A stretch of 64,000 nt of DNA. Origin: Phialocephala subalpina. Lineage: Eukaryota; Ascomycota; Leotiomycetes; Helotiales; Mollisiaceae. A program made the translations under genes and the position numbers. The notes beneath the pieces are model-generated. The model had not been told where the DNA came from, made no database searches, and saw only the letters and a list, made by a program, of their open reading frames with translations. Position 1 is the stretch's first letter, and each line of letters opens with the position of its first letter. Location of the stretch: contig FJOG01000028.1 in assembly GCA_900073065.1 (NCBI GenBank), positions 308,283 through 372,282 on the forward strand, in the 5' to 3' direction. This document shows positions 34,801 to 46,290 of this stretch, in pieces.

Positions 34801-36281
34801 GCCATTCGTACATACCAAAGCGGCAGAGCAGAAAGACTCATGCAAATCTCAATGTTCCAAGATTTTCAGAAAGTACCAGCAAGCGAAATCCAGTCCCCCC
34901 TACCAAGACCCCAGCCTGCTATTCCTCATCACCTAGCAATTCTAGTTCTCCGCAATATGCATCTGCCCCAAAGCACCCAAATACAACAACCTCCTCCCAT
35001 CCACCACAGAATCTCATCCGTAACCCCACTCTCAATCATCTCCACCGCAAGATCCCTACTGTTTATTTTGCCCCTGTGAAACATTCTTAGCGCAACCATA
35101 ATGCAATCTTGATGCCATGGAGTTGTGGCCTTGGCCTTTGGTAAACTGCTTTCTAATTGTATGATGTCGGTGTCGGTTTCGTTTGATTCTGAAGTTGCCG
35201 GTTTGACTATGATGAATTAGTATGATTATATTGTGCAGGAATGAAGGAGAGAGGCTCGGGAGCCACTTCACAGCAAATTAAAAGGGTGATACAAAGAGAA
35301 AGGTAGGTTACTGTGGGTGGTTATGGTCTGCGAGACGTAGTTTATGTGGTAGCGGGTTACGTGGTGGGAGGTTAGGGCGGAGAGGGAGTTTGCGAATGGC
35401 ATTCCCTCTATTGAATACACCTTCAAATAGATGTCGTGGATATGGGATACGACGGAGGACTGTATCTTGGAGGATGACACATTTCGAGGCTTTTGCTGAA
35501 TTTCCTGGTGGGATTGGGACATTTGGAAGTTGTCTTGGGTGGTTGGGTGATCATTTGAGGGGTAGTAAGGTGGAGGTTCGACTTGGGTGCTCGCGTGATT
35601 AGCTGAGGGGCGGTAAAGTAAAGCTTCCTTGTGTTCGACTTGCGCAATGTTAGCAATCTTTCTCTAGATCGTTCAAGCTCTTTGGACACTGTGTGACCTG
35701 CGAATAGCTTCATTGTACCTTTGATCATAGCTGATCCGGCGTATTCTGGAATCGCAGACATTGCGTAGATAGCTCCAAGGAAGGCTTGGCAACAGTGTTG
35801 AATGATCGCCGTTGTCCAGATCAACGAACTGAGGCCTAGATTTTCCTTGAAGATCTTGACAGTTTGTTATCCAGGAGCAGCCTTGTTAATAATCCTCCAT
35901 AATGCTGTAACACTTATTTCGTTAGATAGTGTTATCAACAAGAGCTCGGGAAAATTCGAAGAATTTCTGGAGGTCCTCGAGCCTTGGGTGACAGGTGAAT
36001 ATCCCTTCGTGTACAGTAGGAGATCAAAGCCTTGAACAACAAGACTTTACGCAAAGATTCACCCTTGACTAAACAGAGTGTTCCTCAACTTTAAGTGTCA
36101 GTCCCGGGAGTTATTCCGCTTCCTTTCAAAATTGGCGCGTTCGGACTCGGACTCGTCAACAAAATCGCGTCTCCAAAGCCTTTCTTCCACAACTCCAACG
36201 TTACCGCAAAGAATTTCGCAACTCGAGCAACGACCACACAATAACCTTCGATCGCATTGCATCGTTGGTACTCAGTTCGCG
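34801..36281. other. Intergenic; one doubtful small minus-strand frame
   Basis: A 133-codon frame on the minus strand (35423-35824) has a plausible start (CCQAFLGAIYAMSAIPEYAG) and then a repeated TTAPQLITRAPK-like motif, which is encoded by an imperfect duplication near 35560-35630. I do not annotate it as a gene with confidence. The rest shows nothing recognisable. Confidence 0.35.
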
Positions 36282-37567
36282 ATGACGAAAATCAGCTATA
36301 CTCTTGAAGAGTTCCCCGACGAAGGGCTGGAGCTCGGCGGCCATACAGTGCGCGTTCAAGGCGGGCTGATCATACACGAGCGCGTGAAGAAGAATGGCGA
36401 GGTATGGTACCGTATCATTTCTTGCGCAATTGAGGCCCAATCAAAACAATTTCACTGACATCGTGGTAATTTTAGAAGGAGGTCACGGTGTATTGTTCGG
36501 CACTCAAAGGGGTAAAGGAGGGAAAGGTCAAGAAAACCAAAAAGGTCAAGAAGGCCGTGAAAGTCAAGAAAGAGAAGAGGGAGAAGACGAAGAAGAACAA
36601 GAAGCAAAAAAAGGAAGAATCCGAGGAAGAAGAGTCCGAGGACGAAAAGATGGACGAGGAAGATGATGAGGACGCCGAGGTGCAAGAAGAACGACAAGAG
36701 GCAGATGTGATGGATGTTGCAAAGGAAGACGCGCCTGAGCTACCGGTATTTGTGAGAAAGTTACACCTCCAGAGGGTTGGCACTGACATCCAATACAGAC
36801 CGAAGAACTGAGACAACGCGACAATGTATTGAAGACCGCCATGGTGAGCTTGAAGGCAGAGCAAGCATCCATTCTCCGGGAGGAACAAGCTTTGGATCAA
36901 CTCAAGAAAACCAAGCCAAATCAGAAGAAATATATTGCTGCTCGTCTAACCAAACTCCATAACCGAAAGACGAACTGTGATGAGCGTAACAGCAACCTCG
37001 TTGCAAAGCGCGCGGCTCTGGACGTGGAGGTCGCCGAAGTGAAGAGAGCTATCATTGAAAAGGAACTTGCTGAAGAAAGACTCGCCCGTCAGATGCAGAA
37101 GGTCGAGAAGGCCAAGGAGGAGCAGGACAAGATCAAGAAGAAGCAACAAAAGACCCTCAAGAAGAACAAAGCTGACCCCGCCCCGAGCAGCACAGCCACA
37201 ACGTCCAAGAAGGAGTTGAACACATCGAGAGCCAGAAGTGTCTCAAGGGCACCGAGAGGAATGATGGGAGATTACTACCGACCACCTCCGCATCAACCAT
37301 CACCGATGAGATACCCTGGACCAAGTCGAAGGGCTCCCACCGCTGCGGATCAAGCGCGAAATTACCCAAGTCTTGCAATCATGGCTTCGCGCCTGAGTCT
37401 CGACCCCCCTGAAGACTGGAGAAATGTTACTTTTCAGGGACGAGGTGCTAGAGGTGGTGAGTAACTTCTGAATCAGTAGGGATTGTAGATACTGACGAAA
37501 ATGTTGTACAGAGACCATTTCTGAAGGCGTCAAAATCAAGCAAGAACAAATGCAATCCAGGCATTGA
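36282..37567 (+). CDS. Lys/Glu-rich coiled-coil protein, 367 aa, unknown function
   Basis: Four exons: 36282-36401, 36476-36745, 36799-37456, 37512-37567, all in frame. The N-terminal 55 residues look folded (ISYTLEEFPDEGLELGGHTV). Then comes a very charged tract: a Lys-rich run, then Glu/Asp-rich (SEEEESEDEKMDEEDDEDAE). A coiled coil of about 110 residues follows (from TEELRQRDNVLKTAMVSLKA to EERLARQMQKVEKAKEEQDK). The tail is Pro/Arg-rich (YYRPPPHQPSPMRYPGPSRR) and may bind nucleic acid or proteins. I recognise no family. Such composition is common in nucleolar and RNA-associated proteins, but this is only a hint. Confidence 0.75.
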
Positions 37568-37867
37568 ATGACAATATCTTGGTGTTCAGTCCATGGAGAG
37601 TATATTGAATGGTGCAGGAATTGGCGGTGGATGTTTCCCGGCGAGAGTCAGAGATATCAGAAACCCCGCACGAGAGCAGATGAGGCATAAATCACACACA
37701 TCCTGCGTTCTATATGCTAGGTCGATATGGAGAGCAGATATGAATGCAAAAAAGTACCTGCAATTTTCCCCAACTTCTTCAAGCACTTGCATTCTCATAC
37801 TATGTGCTATGAAGATGTGGATAGCATGTATGGATGTCTCGGGTGCTACCAAAACTCCTCCCCATTT

Positions 37868-39394
37868 TCAAGCACTTGCGTTCTTCTTGTGGACCTCCGC
37901 ATGCTCACTCATGATCTTATTTAGTCCACCCCTTTGCTTGCACTTCGCAAAGCTAAAGCTCTTCGCAGCCTCGTCAAGTTGCTCCAACGAGAAGTCCTTA
38001 AACAGACTGGCAAACTCTAGCGAGAAAGCTTGCGCCAAGAACGTCTCCAAAACATTTCGAGCAAGATGTCTTCGGGTAGGCCAAGTAGTCGGATACGTGT
38101 GCGTCGCTTCGGGACAGACGCTATCGATGAATTCTCCAAGTGGTGCAAACAGAGCCTCGACTTCCTTGCTGGGATATTTGCCCCAGGAATCCAGTTGGTA
38201 CTTTTTCTTCTTCTCGAGGAAAGGTTGGATTGTTTTGTTCCAGAGACTCTCGGGATCGGTGTATACCATGCCTTGGACTCCGATGTCTTTGTATAGCCAG
38301 ATACTCCATGGGATCTGGTACTTGTCGTATACAGCTAACTGGGCTCCGAGGAGGTTGTACCGCTCTTGATTGATCTCTTCGGCATCTGCGTCCACCCTTG
38401 GGTCGGAATATACAGGTCCGAATTCGCCATTCCACGCTACGACCTTTCGTTCCTGCATGAATGATGCTTTACGCAAGAATTGCTGCTCGATCTTTTGTAA
38501 CTGGTCGTCTGTTCCCTTGAATCGGTCTCCAGTCGGGAAGCCCATTTGGCTGTAGTCATGTAGGGAGTATACACTGTTCGGAAGCACATGGTCGAAGTGC
38601 TTCCATTCTGCCGCAAACGTATTTCCGTCAAACCATAGTATATGAACCGGATCAATCTTTCGAATGGCAGGCTCGAAGCGGTCGTAAAAGGCAGGCAGTC
38701 GCCAATGTTCCGGATCACAAGGCTCGTTGATTGGATTGTACCCCGCTACCCACGCATTGTCCTTGTAGTGTTTTGCAATCTCCTCCCAAAGCCAAATTGT
38801 TCGGTCTTGGTGATCTTTGTGGTCCCAGAACGCAGCATATGAGCTACCGCTGTCGGAGTGCCAATCGGGGTTCTGTCCACCGGGGCATGTGTGTAGGTCA
38901 AGAATTGTGTAGATGTGGTGTTTGGCACACTGATTGAGTTAGCAGGCAAATGTGGAGGTACAAATGAGGTGCCATACAAGGTCAATCACACGATCAAGGT
39001 GCTTGAATCCAGACTCCTTCAGCACTCGCGGATTCATGTCATCCTCAAAATGTCTGTAGTTGAATGGCAGACGTATGCAATTAAGGCCCAGACTGGCAAA
39101 GAACTTGGCATCGTCTTCTATGAAGAAGTACTCTAGGAACTTGTCGAAGAAGAACTCCTGCTTCTCTTTACCCAGAACCTTCATCATTGCTGCTCGATGT
39201 TGGTGTTCGTGACCTGGATATCCGGTTCTTTGGGCAGACAATTAGTTTTCTGCTACTTGTGGAAGATGGTGGAAGAGGTACATGAAATTTTCCATGTTCA
39301 TCCATCCTCCCAGACCTGCTCCACGCAGGATCACCGAGTTCCCTTTCTCATCAACTACCCTCTCGCCATCGACTCGAAGAAATCCGTTCGACAT
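37868..39394 (-). CDS. Glycoside hydrolase family 5 enzyme, 474 aa
   Basis: Exons in transcript order: 39394-39282, 39227-38978, 38929-37868. Splicing restores ENFITGYPGHEHQHR and DRVIDLCAKHHIYTILDLH. The (beta/alpha)8 landmarks of GH5 are all visible: NCIRLPFNYRHFED with the conserved Arg, GYNPINEP with the acid/base Glu about 190, SLHDYS, and VVAWNGEFGP with the nucleophile Glu about 290. The start (NGFLRVDGERVVDEKGNSVILRG-type text) is also typical. There is no signal peptide, so it should be an intracellular glucosidase or glycoceramidase-like member rather than a secreted cellulase. The subfamily was not assigned. The length is full for the group. Confidence 0.88.
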
Positions 39395-39767
39395 GGCACT
39401 GATTGTCCGTGACTTAGAAGGATACGTAGGTCGAGGTAATGATTGTTCGTGGACTTGATTGCCAGCGAACTGAGGAGTTGCTAGCTTTTCCCTGGAATAA
39501 TGCTGAGAGGACTGTCGTGGTACGCCGTGGCGTCCACGATATATATTGAGCTGCTACATCGCTCCAGCAAGTAGGGTGCCGCATGTATTCAGGCTGATGT
39601 GAAGGTTGTGGAGCTCTGTGAATCCCCCACGTTTCTGGAGTCTCGGGACCTATTCCAATGTGGGTCTAGCTCCAAGCCGGTTGAATTTTGCATTTATCCG
39701 AGTAGCAACGACTCGGGACTCTTTCCTTCAATCCACCCCTACTCTGGAATATTAACATTGTTTGCTT
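39395..39767. other. Intergenic, no gene seen
   Basis: Promoter side of the GH5 gene. Nothing else recognised. Confidence 0.4.
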
Positions 39768-40538
39768 TCAAGTGGTCAAATGGATCGGCATACTTGCCAT
39801 AATTGGCATCGAGAGGGACGAGGTGAGTCTCTTGTCTTGAAAGAAGGTGTCGAACCAGCGCAAACTCCACTGGCGGCAGAACCGCCGCTTCGCCCATCGA
39901 AAAACTTGCGGCTGCTCAGCATCCTCGGAGTACGGGTTGCAGTCAAGAACGAGATGAAGAGACGTTCCTGTTTCTAAATCGTTCCTGTGAGGCTCAAGTT
40001 GGGCCAGGAATGTGTGTTGGATGCTCGGAATGCACAAGAAGTCTACGGAGGTAGCTCCGTTTTTATCCTCAAACAAGGTCACTATTTCAACATGTTCGAA
40101 GTTCACAATGTCGTCTGGTCCATCACTCACCGAGTGTGCAAAACGTTACGGCACATCTAGCCATGCCCTCTTCAATGACACCGGAAAAAGTGGTCTTACT
40201 CCCATCCAATTCTGGAACACCGGGTCAAAAGACTTCAAGCTATTTACCAAGTGGAAGTACCACGAGGCGTACCAGAGGAGCACTTTTCGCTCATTCGTAA
40301 CCTGGGAATTAGAAGAGTCTGGTTGTTTGTCATAGGCAGATACAAAAGTCTCGGATTTCAATTTCGACATCCATCCTCCACTGGGCAGTGGTTGAAGAAG
40401 GTCTGGATATTGGCGATAGCATAGAGGGGAAATGGGAAGCTCAAAATGATGTTGTCTGGAGCACCCTCCAGCCAATTCTGCGGCTCGTAACCAAGATCCT
40501 AGGATGCTCTGCCACTCATAACTGGTATTTCTGCGCAT
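39768..40538 (-). pseudogene. Decayed gene of unknown family
   Basis: One minus-strand frame is open from 40538 through TAA (40146-40148) to 39768, with protein-like text on both sides (QVTNERKVLLWYASWYFHLV before; FAHSVSDGPDDIVNFEHVEI and DFLCIPSIQHTFLAQLEPHR after). The TAA fits CAA changed by C to T. In the first part a second frame also reads well (PDNIILSFPFPLYAIANIQT), so a frameshift is likely too. No family is recognised and no start codon is certain. Confidence 0.45.
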
Positions 40539-41409
40539 GAGTCAATCCCGAGTATCCTGATGTGCTTTCGAGCAATGTTACTAACCACTCGCAGACATGA
40601 CGCGCTGATTCATTCCCAATGGGTCGCATTACCGAGGGAGCAATTCAAAGATGGTGGCCGACCTAGATCTCTGCATGCTTTTGAAACCCGGACTCCGAAG
40701 ACCGCGATGGCTGGTGATTTGGATGTTTCGAAATTCTGGGACAAGCTGGCAGGCGTGGTCAGATATGATATCCAACCCGCGGCATCTAATGCCGCTAAAG
40801 TTAATGCCAGTGGAAGGGTCAATGGATAAACAAATATCTTCGCCTCTGGAACGTACGCCATGAGTAAATTGCGAGGCATCAAAGTGACGCTCTCACACGA
40901 AGTCTTGGCACCTTTAATCAAATTAGATCTGACAGTTGCGGAAATACTTATGAATTAATTCATGGTAGCCAAAATTGTAAGTAAGATTACCTACTTGTTA
41001 CCAGATTCCAGAGACTGACATCGCGAGATCATACATGAGCTAGCCGTAGGTCGAATATTCTGAACAGCCTATAACAGATCGTCTAATTTGCATATTCTAG
41101 CACGCAGCTACCATGTATATGCGATGTCAGAGTGGTGATAACGTGCCTAAGTCTGGCGAGTCCGGAACCTGTGAGTCGTCATTGCCTTTCAATCCAAGCA
41201 GCATCTAACGATCACATAGTTCTTTGAAGACGAGGAAAAGAATGAATGTGGCCGATCAAATGAGAATGCTATCTGGGGCGGCTATGTTCAACAAGCTTAG
41301 CAGGAAAATGCCTTTCTGGAGGATTGGAGGAAAATGAGGAGCTGGCCTGTCTTCACCATCTACACACAGTCCTGTCAGTTGAAGCTCTACCACTGCTATC
41401 TAACGGAAA
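40539..41409. other. Intergenic or gene remnants, nothing recognisable
   Basis: Several short frames on both strands overlap. None has a family signal. It may contain the decayed 5' part of the plus-strand pseudogene that follows. Confidence 0.35.
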
Positions 41410-42082
41410 TTGAAAAGAACCCCTCTAACCTCAAGCTTCTTGGTTACAGGGGTCAATTACCTGAAAGACTACAAGAATGGGAAAGCGAAGGACCGGGACC
41501 AAAAGGCTCGATTCAGGTTCCCTGAGAACTTTCAAGAGAACACTGTCTGCGAACACCAGCCTATACAGGTTGAATTCATGGAGAAGATACAACAGTCCAG
41601 TTACTGGACAAGCCAAGCTATGAAATTCCCAATGCAAGCATTGAAGCCAAAGCGGATCTTGTGAGTTTTTCCTATCACCAGTATTTCTCCTTCTCTTTAC
41701 TGAATTCACCAGCGGCCACTATCATGTCCGAGGACCCACAGGAACCTCTGGCAACGAATTCTACATCATAGCCCTCGGACCAAAATACAATTCTTAGGTA
41801 CAGGCAACAGGCAAAAAGGTCGCAACTCTATATCGACCTGACTATCCATCCATCCACGATAACAAATATGGGAAATTGATTGCAGTAAGTAAGTTTTGGA
41901 GAGCGATAATTAATCCACCAGAAGAGCATTCGCAGAGAACCAGAGATGATTTGGAGCAGCAGCGGCAGGCTTCTAAGAGTAAGAAGAGGAGGTCATCGAA
42001 TGCACAGGGTCGACCTGCTGCGAAGAGGTTGAATACTGGTGGGGGATCATCTGTTGTGGGGCCTTCTGGGACGCAACCTTGA
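41410..42082 (+). pseudogene. Decayed gene for a protein with a basic C-terminal tail
   Basis: A first exon-like segment (VNYLKDYKNGKAKDRDQKAR to QAMKFPMQALKPKRIL) ends at a GTGAGT donor near 41660. An intron with CACCAG acceptor near 41713 leads to GHYHVRGPTGTSGNEFYIIA. This is stopped by TAG at 41795-41797 but continues in frame through VQATGKKVATLYRPDYPSIH and a helical part to a nuclear-localisation-like SKSKKRRSSNAQGRPAAKRL and a natural stop. The TAG fits CAG or TGG altered by one transition. The family is not known. Confidence 0.5.
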
Positions 42083-42691
42083 TGATCTCTTGGCATGCTT
42101 GGTTGAATTCCAATAACTATTTTACCTGCCGAAGTTGTTCACATTACGCGGGTTGGCAATGTGTGGAAGACGTACCTTCTGATCTGAATGTCAAGCAGAT
42201 AGGATCCAGCACTGGACGCGCAATGTCTATGCTATAGATGGACAAACATGGATCTTTCAGAATGGTGTGCTTAGACCATTGGCACATCTACCTGACGTGG
42301 AAGTCGGAATCGCAGAACAAAGGAGACGCAAAGTCTATATGGTATTTGGACGAATGAAGACCACCCAGAATGAGATACAGGTTACAAGCTTATGCATGAT
42401 CTCTTGCACCAACCATCAAACTGCTTTTGAGTTTCCCTCGCCTTGCATCCGAGAATTTGGGTTCACTTCTGACGAAAGGTATCCTCGACATTCGAGCCGA
42501 GCCTGTGACACGTACCAATATCCGAGATTCACCGGGGCACCGAAGCCGAATCTCGAACGTCCCTGCCCGTCACGAGTCTTTCGGACATTCACCTACTCCT
42601 AATCACTTTTTCTCAACATATGATTTCGTTCCTAAAGAAAATTTCTATTGTATCTCATAAGATCGTCGAATCATTCCTTCCTCTATCTCAT
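42083..42691. other. Intergenic, no gene seen
   Basis: This lies between the plus-strand pseudogene and the 3' end of the sugar carrier. No recognisable coding content. Confidence 0.4.
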
Positions 42692-44346
42692 CTACGCCAC
42701 AACCATTCCTTTGAACTTTCTAGCACTAACGCCTCTATCGAATAGATAATCCAGTTCCTCAAAACTCCTGTGTGCCGTCTCCGGAATCCTAAACCACACC
42801 CAAACAAGACTCAACATCGCCGTCCCCCCAAAAATGAAACCTATCTTCCCCTTCAAATTCGCAGCATCAGGATTAATCAGTAACGGGACAACAATATTCA
42901 TCAACACCCCAAAAAGATTCTGAACCACAATCCCCAACCCCACTGTCCTCGACCTAAGTCTCGGTGAAGATATTTCAGCGAAGAGTGCGAAACCGATTGG
43001 TCCGATGGTGGAAAGGTAGATGAATGCGAATACGATTATGCATGCTACTTGTCCGTAAACGGGCGCTGTGTTTCCTTTTTTTGTTGCGGGCAAGATGTCC
43101 AGGATGCCGATTAGGAAAAGTAACAAAGTGAGGATAGACATCCCGACCAAAGTGGTGGAGCGACGACCAGTTCGATTGATGAGGAACCAGGAACAGATTA
43201 CGCCGACCAGACCAAGGACCGAGACGCCGACTGACATCGAGAATGAAGATGAAGCGGAGAGACCTGCTTGTTCGAAGAAATAGCTTGAGTAACCGACTAC
43301 GAACACAACGCCGGACAATTGAGCGACGGAGAAAATTCCCATTGCGATTTCGGTTCGTCGAAGATCTGAGCCTCGGAAACAATCTAGGTACGAAGTACTT
43401 GTAGCTTTCTGCTCTTCCGTCGTGATGGTTTTCGATATCTCAGCTAGAGTCTTCAGTGGTGAGGCGTACCCGAGTTTCTGCAAGACTTCGGTGGCGTAGT
43501 TGGTGCGACGTTTTCGCACGAGGAACCAGGGCGATTCGGGGCAGAAGGGGAGGCCGATCAATAGGAGGACAGGGAAGATAAATTGCAGGGCGAAGGGGAT
43601 TTTGTATGCGAGGGTGCTGGAGAGGGTTCCGGTGCCTTTGAGGATGAGGTTTGCTGCTAATTGGCCAATGCCGATGAAGAGCTGGACGCCGGAGGTTGTG
43701 AGACCGCGAATTTCGACGGGGCAGATTTCTGCTGCGAAGGATGAGGGGATTGTCAAGAAGCAGCCGAGTGAGAGGCCGTTGATGAGCTGTGGGGGTCAGC
43801 AAGATGTTTTGGAATGAGGCTTTGGGGTCTGACCTTTCCTGCCATCAATGTCCCTGGCTGGCCTGCGAATATCTGGATGAAGACGGCACCGATACTGACA
43901 ATGCAGAAGATACCCAAGGTCAACCTCTTCCCAATTCTGTCTGCGAGATATCCAGACCCGATGGCTCCGAAGAAACCTCCAATGGAAGAGGCAGTGTTGA
44001 AGGCGATTTGCCAGCTGGCACTGACGATGTATGCATTTTGGAACAGGTAGCCGAAGTCTTTCTGGAAGGAAGGCACCGAGATGACTCCATTGGAAAGCTG
44101 TGATATCGTCAGTCAACTACCTCAAGTCTGAGAGACTAAGAATTTTACCAAGACGTCCATTCCCCAGTTCACAGCGCCGAGACCCATGAATGCGGACCAC
44201 AAGATAGCAGCTCTATACTGCTGAAGCAATTCCCATGTTGACTTCTTGCTTTCATCCGTTGACAATATCTCACTCGTGCTCACTGCATCTTCTTCCACCG
44301 TCTCCTTCACCTCATGTATCTTCGGTTTCTGGATATTCTCTGCCAT
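42692..44346 (-). CDS. MFS sugar transporter, 518 aa
   Basis: Exons in transcript order: 44346-44149, 44097-43834, 43786-42692, all phase 0. Twelve hydrophobic segments can be traced. Sugar-porter signatures: GYLADRIGKRLTLGIF (loop 2-3), CPVEIRG, CPESPWFLVRKRR (after helix 6), INRTGRRSTTL (loop 8-9), and PETAHRSFEELDYLF, a variant of the PETKGRTLEEID tail. The N-terminus is acidic and cytosolic. The sequence is most like alpha-glucoside/hexose carriers of filamentous fungi, which are proton symporters in the plasma membrane. The exact sugar is not inferable. Intron 2 has a weak GTCAGA donor. Confidence 0.9.
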
Positions 44347-44891
44347 CTTGCCGCTGGTATCGAATTAGACTGAGGCAGCATATTGTATACAGTCCGTGGA
44401 GGCAGTCTTATGGTTGAGGAGGTCCTTTCGCGGCGAGACTCGATTCATGCGCCTTGTCGAAAAGCAGCAGAGTTTGGCGAGAGATGGAACGAGAAGCTGG
44501 GGGCATGCTGGAGTTGTGGACTGACTCGCGGAAGGCTGCGGGGATTGAGGCTGCGTCGTTGGCTTTATGGACCCATGCAAGGCACAGAAAGTCCAAAATT
44601 CTTGTTCAGGGGTCTAATTTCGATACAGGGATGTTGGGGACACTAGATGAAAAAGGCGCGACATGGTCGTGTTCTAGAAAAACTCTGTAAAGTGGGTCAG
44701 CGTTGACTCGTACTATTGCAGAGCGAGAAAACGTGCTGTCAACTCTTTATTACACAAAGCAGTAATCCTATCAATGTCTCGAGCAGGTTGAGAGAAAATC
44801 ATCACAATAGAGATATCTTAGCAAGACAAAACTTCCCGCCCCCAAGTATTCCTCGTCGATGACACTTCTTCTCTCGTATCAATACACCACG
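44347..44891. other. Intergenic, no gene seen
   Basis: Promoter side of the sugar carrier and 3' flank of the decayed gene that follows. Nothing recognised. Confidence 0.4.
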
Positions 44892-46290
44892 TTATATAGT
44901 CCAACCTGACAATCTTGCGTATGAAAGTACATCTGTGTCATTTAGAAGCGCCCCAGCACAAAGTGCGCGCAGGGTATCCAATAAGTCAGTCAGTCAATCA
45001 TCAGTTGAGGGTTTACTTTCAACTGAATAACTGATTATAAAGGGCCTAACTGAATGACTGACTGTAATCAACTGATTAGTTACTGATCAGTTAAAAACGT
45101 GACTAAAAAGTCACGTTATACTAATAAAAACTTGAAAATATACTCGCAAAATCTAATAGCTTATCTATTTTTTAAACACTTTTAAGTATAATAGACCTCT
45201 ATAGCTATATCTGCAAGTATTCTTAGAGTATTTCGGAGCTATTTTCAAGCCTTAAGATTTAGAGACTTTGCTTTTAAATTCTCGACTTTTTTTTGACAAC
45301 TTTAGCCTTAAAATAATTAGCCACATTTGTACCTAAAAATAGAGCATTCCGAGGCTCTCCAACTGATCAGTTACTGATCAGTTGAGTAAATGGCCAGCTG
45401 ATTGACTGATCTAATTTAAAATGGTCAATTGAATGGCTTTAATTGACGACTGATCAGTCAACTGACTTATTGGACAGCCTGAGTGCGCGTATATCTCCCG
45501 TCAGAGGCGCGGCGGCAATGTCGCAAAAGCTGAGCAGATTAGCTTTGCCGTTTCCATCGACAGCGCGCAAGAAGGTCTCCAGAATATCATCGTCACCGCC
45601 AGAGATTCGTTCGATGCAGATCATGAGAGAGGACAGGGTTTCGCTTGCGGGCGTCTGGTCCAGCAGTGCACCAGTTGGAGCAAGTTCTGTGCATATGGTG
45701 ATAAGATCAAGAACAACCTGCGATCCGACCCCAACTCCGCCACTATTCTCCAGGGTTTGAATTGCCTGGTCCAGCAACGGCAGGAGTTGAATGAACATGA
45801 TCAATTGTTCATTCGGACTGTTCCATAGCGCCAGTATCTCGTGATAGAGTCGAAGGAGTAGAGGGCTGATATTCAAGGGATCAAATGACATTTTCACAAG
45901 ACCTTCACGGCTCGCGATCGACCCCAGGATGTTGTTGCAAGCGTCATTTTGCGGGACCAATGTTTGAACGGTCCGGTACCGGGTCCACGATCTGTTCAGC
46001 GGTTGTAGGGCACGGTTCCCAGTCGCTCGAAGCTGCTGGGCAACCGAGGGCCAATTTCATCGAAGCCGACCTTGTGAAAGTACCAACAAATTGAAGCGAA
46101 TATCGGCCAGCGGGTGTAGTCGTGAACTGATCCCAGTCGCCTTCAGAGTGCGTGGGTCAACTCGACTAGGCAACGCTGAGCGCGCAAAGGAATTGGATCG
46201 CCCCATATAGAGATTTGAGATATGATTCCCATGTATGCCACCATTTATACCATAATCACTCGCACCGCGTTGAGAGGAAAGGGTAGGCAT
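44892..46290 (-). pseudogene. Unknown gene broken by a stop and a MITE insertion
   Basis: One minus-strand frame runs from Met at 46290 through TGA (46057-46059, fits CGA changed by C to T) and continues with ordinary helical protein (ILGSIASREGLVKMSFDPLN, LLLRLYHEILALWNSPNEQL, LDLITICTELAPTGALLD) to about 45482. There a 512-bp hAT-type element interrupts it. Removing the element and one target copy leaves the frame open to a stop at 44892-44894. So the gene has two separate injuries. The helical, Leu-rich C-terminal part resembles no family I can name. The real start may be further upstream. Confidence 0.65.
44970..45481. mobile_element. Non-autonomous hAT-type MITE, 512 bp
   Basis: The ends are inverted repeats beginning CAGG: left CAGGGTATCCAATAAGTCAG and right (complement) CAGGCTGTCCAATAAGTCAG, 18 of 20 identical. 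The flanks are a perfect 8-base direct repeat AGTGCGCG at 44962-44969 and 45482-45489. An 8-base target duplication with CAGG-type ends is the hAT superfamily hallmark. Subterminal zones are full of short CAGTTGA/TCAGTCA motifs in both directions, as expected for transposase sites, and the AT-rich interior has no coding capacity. Confidence 0.9.

Noticed and set aside
35423..35824. 133-codon minus-strand frame as a gene
   Set aside because: The N-terminal text is plausible but the rest is a repeat-driven low-complexity run, no exons could be joined upstream, and no family is recognised.
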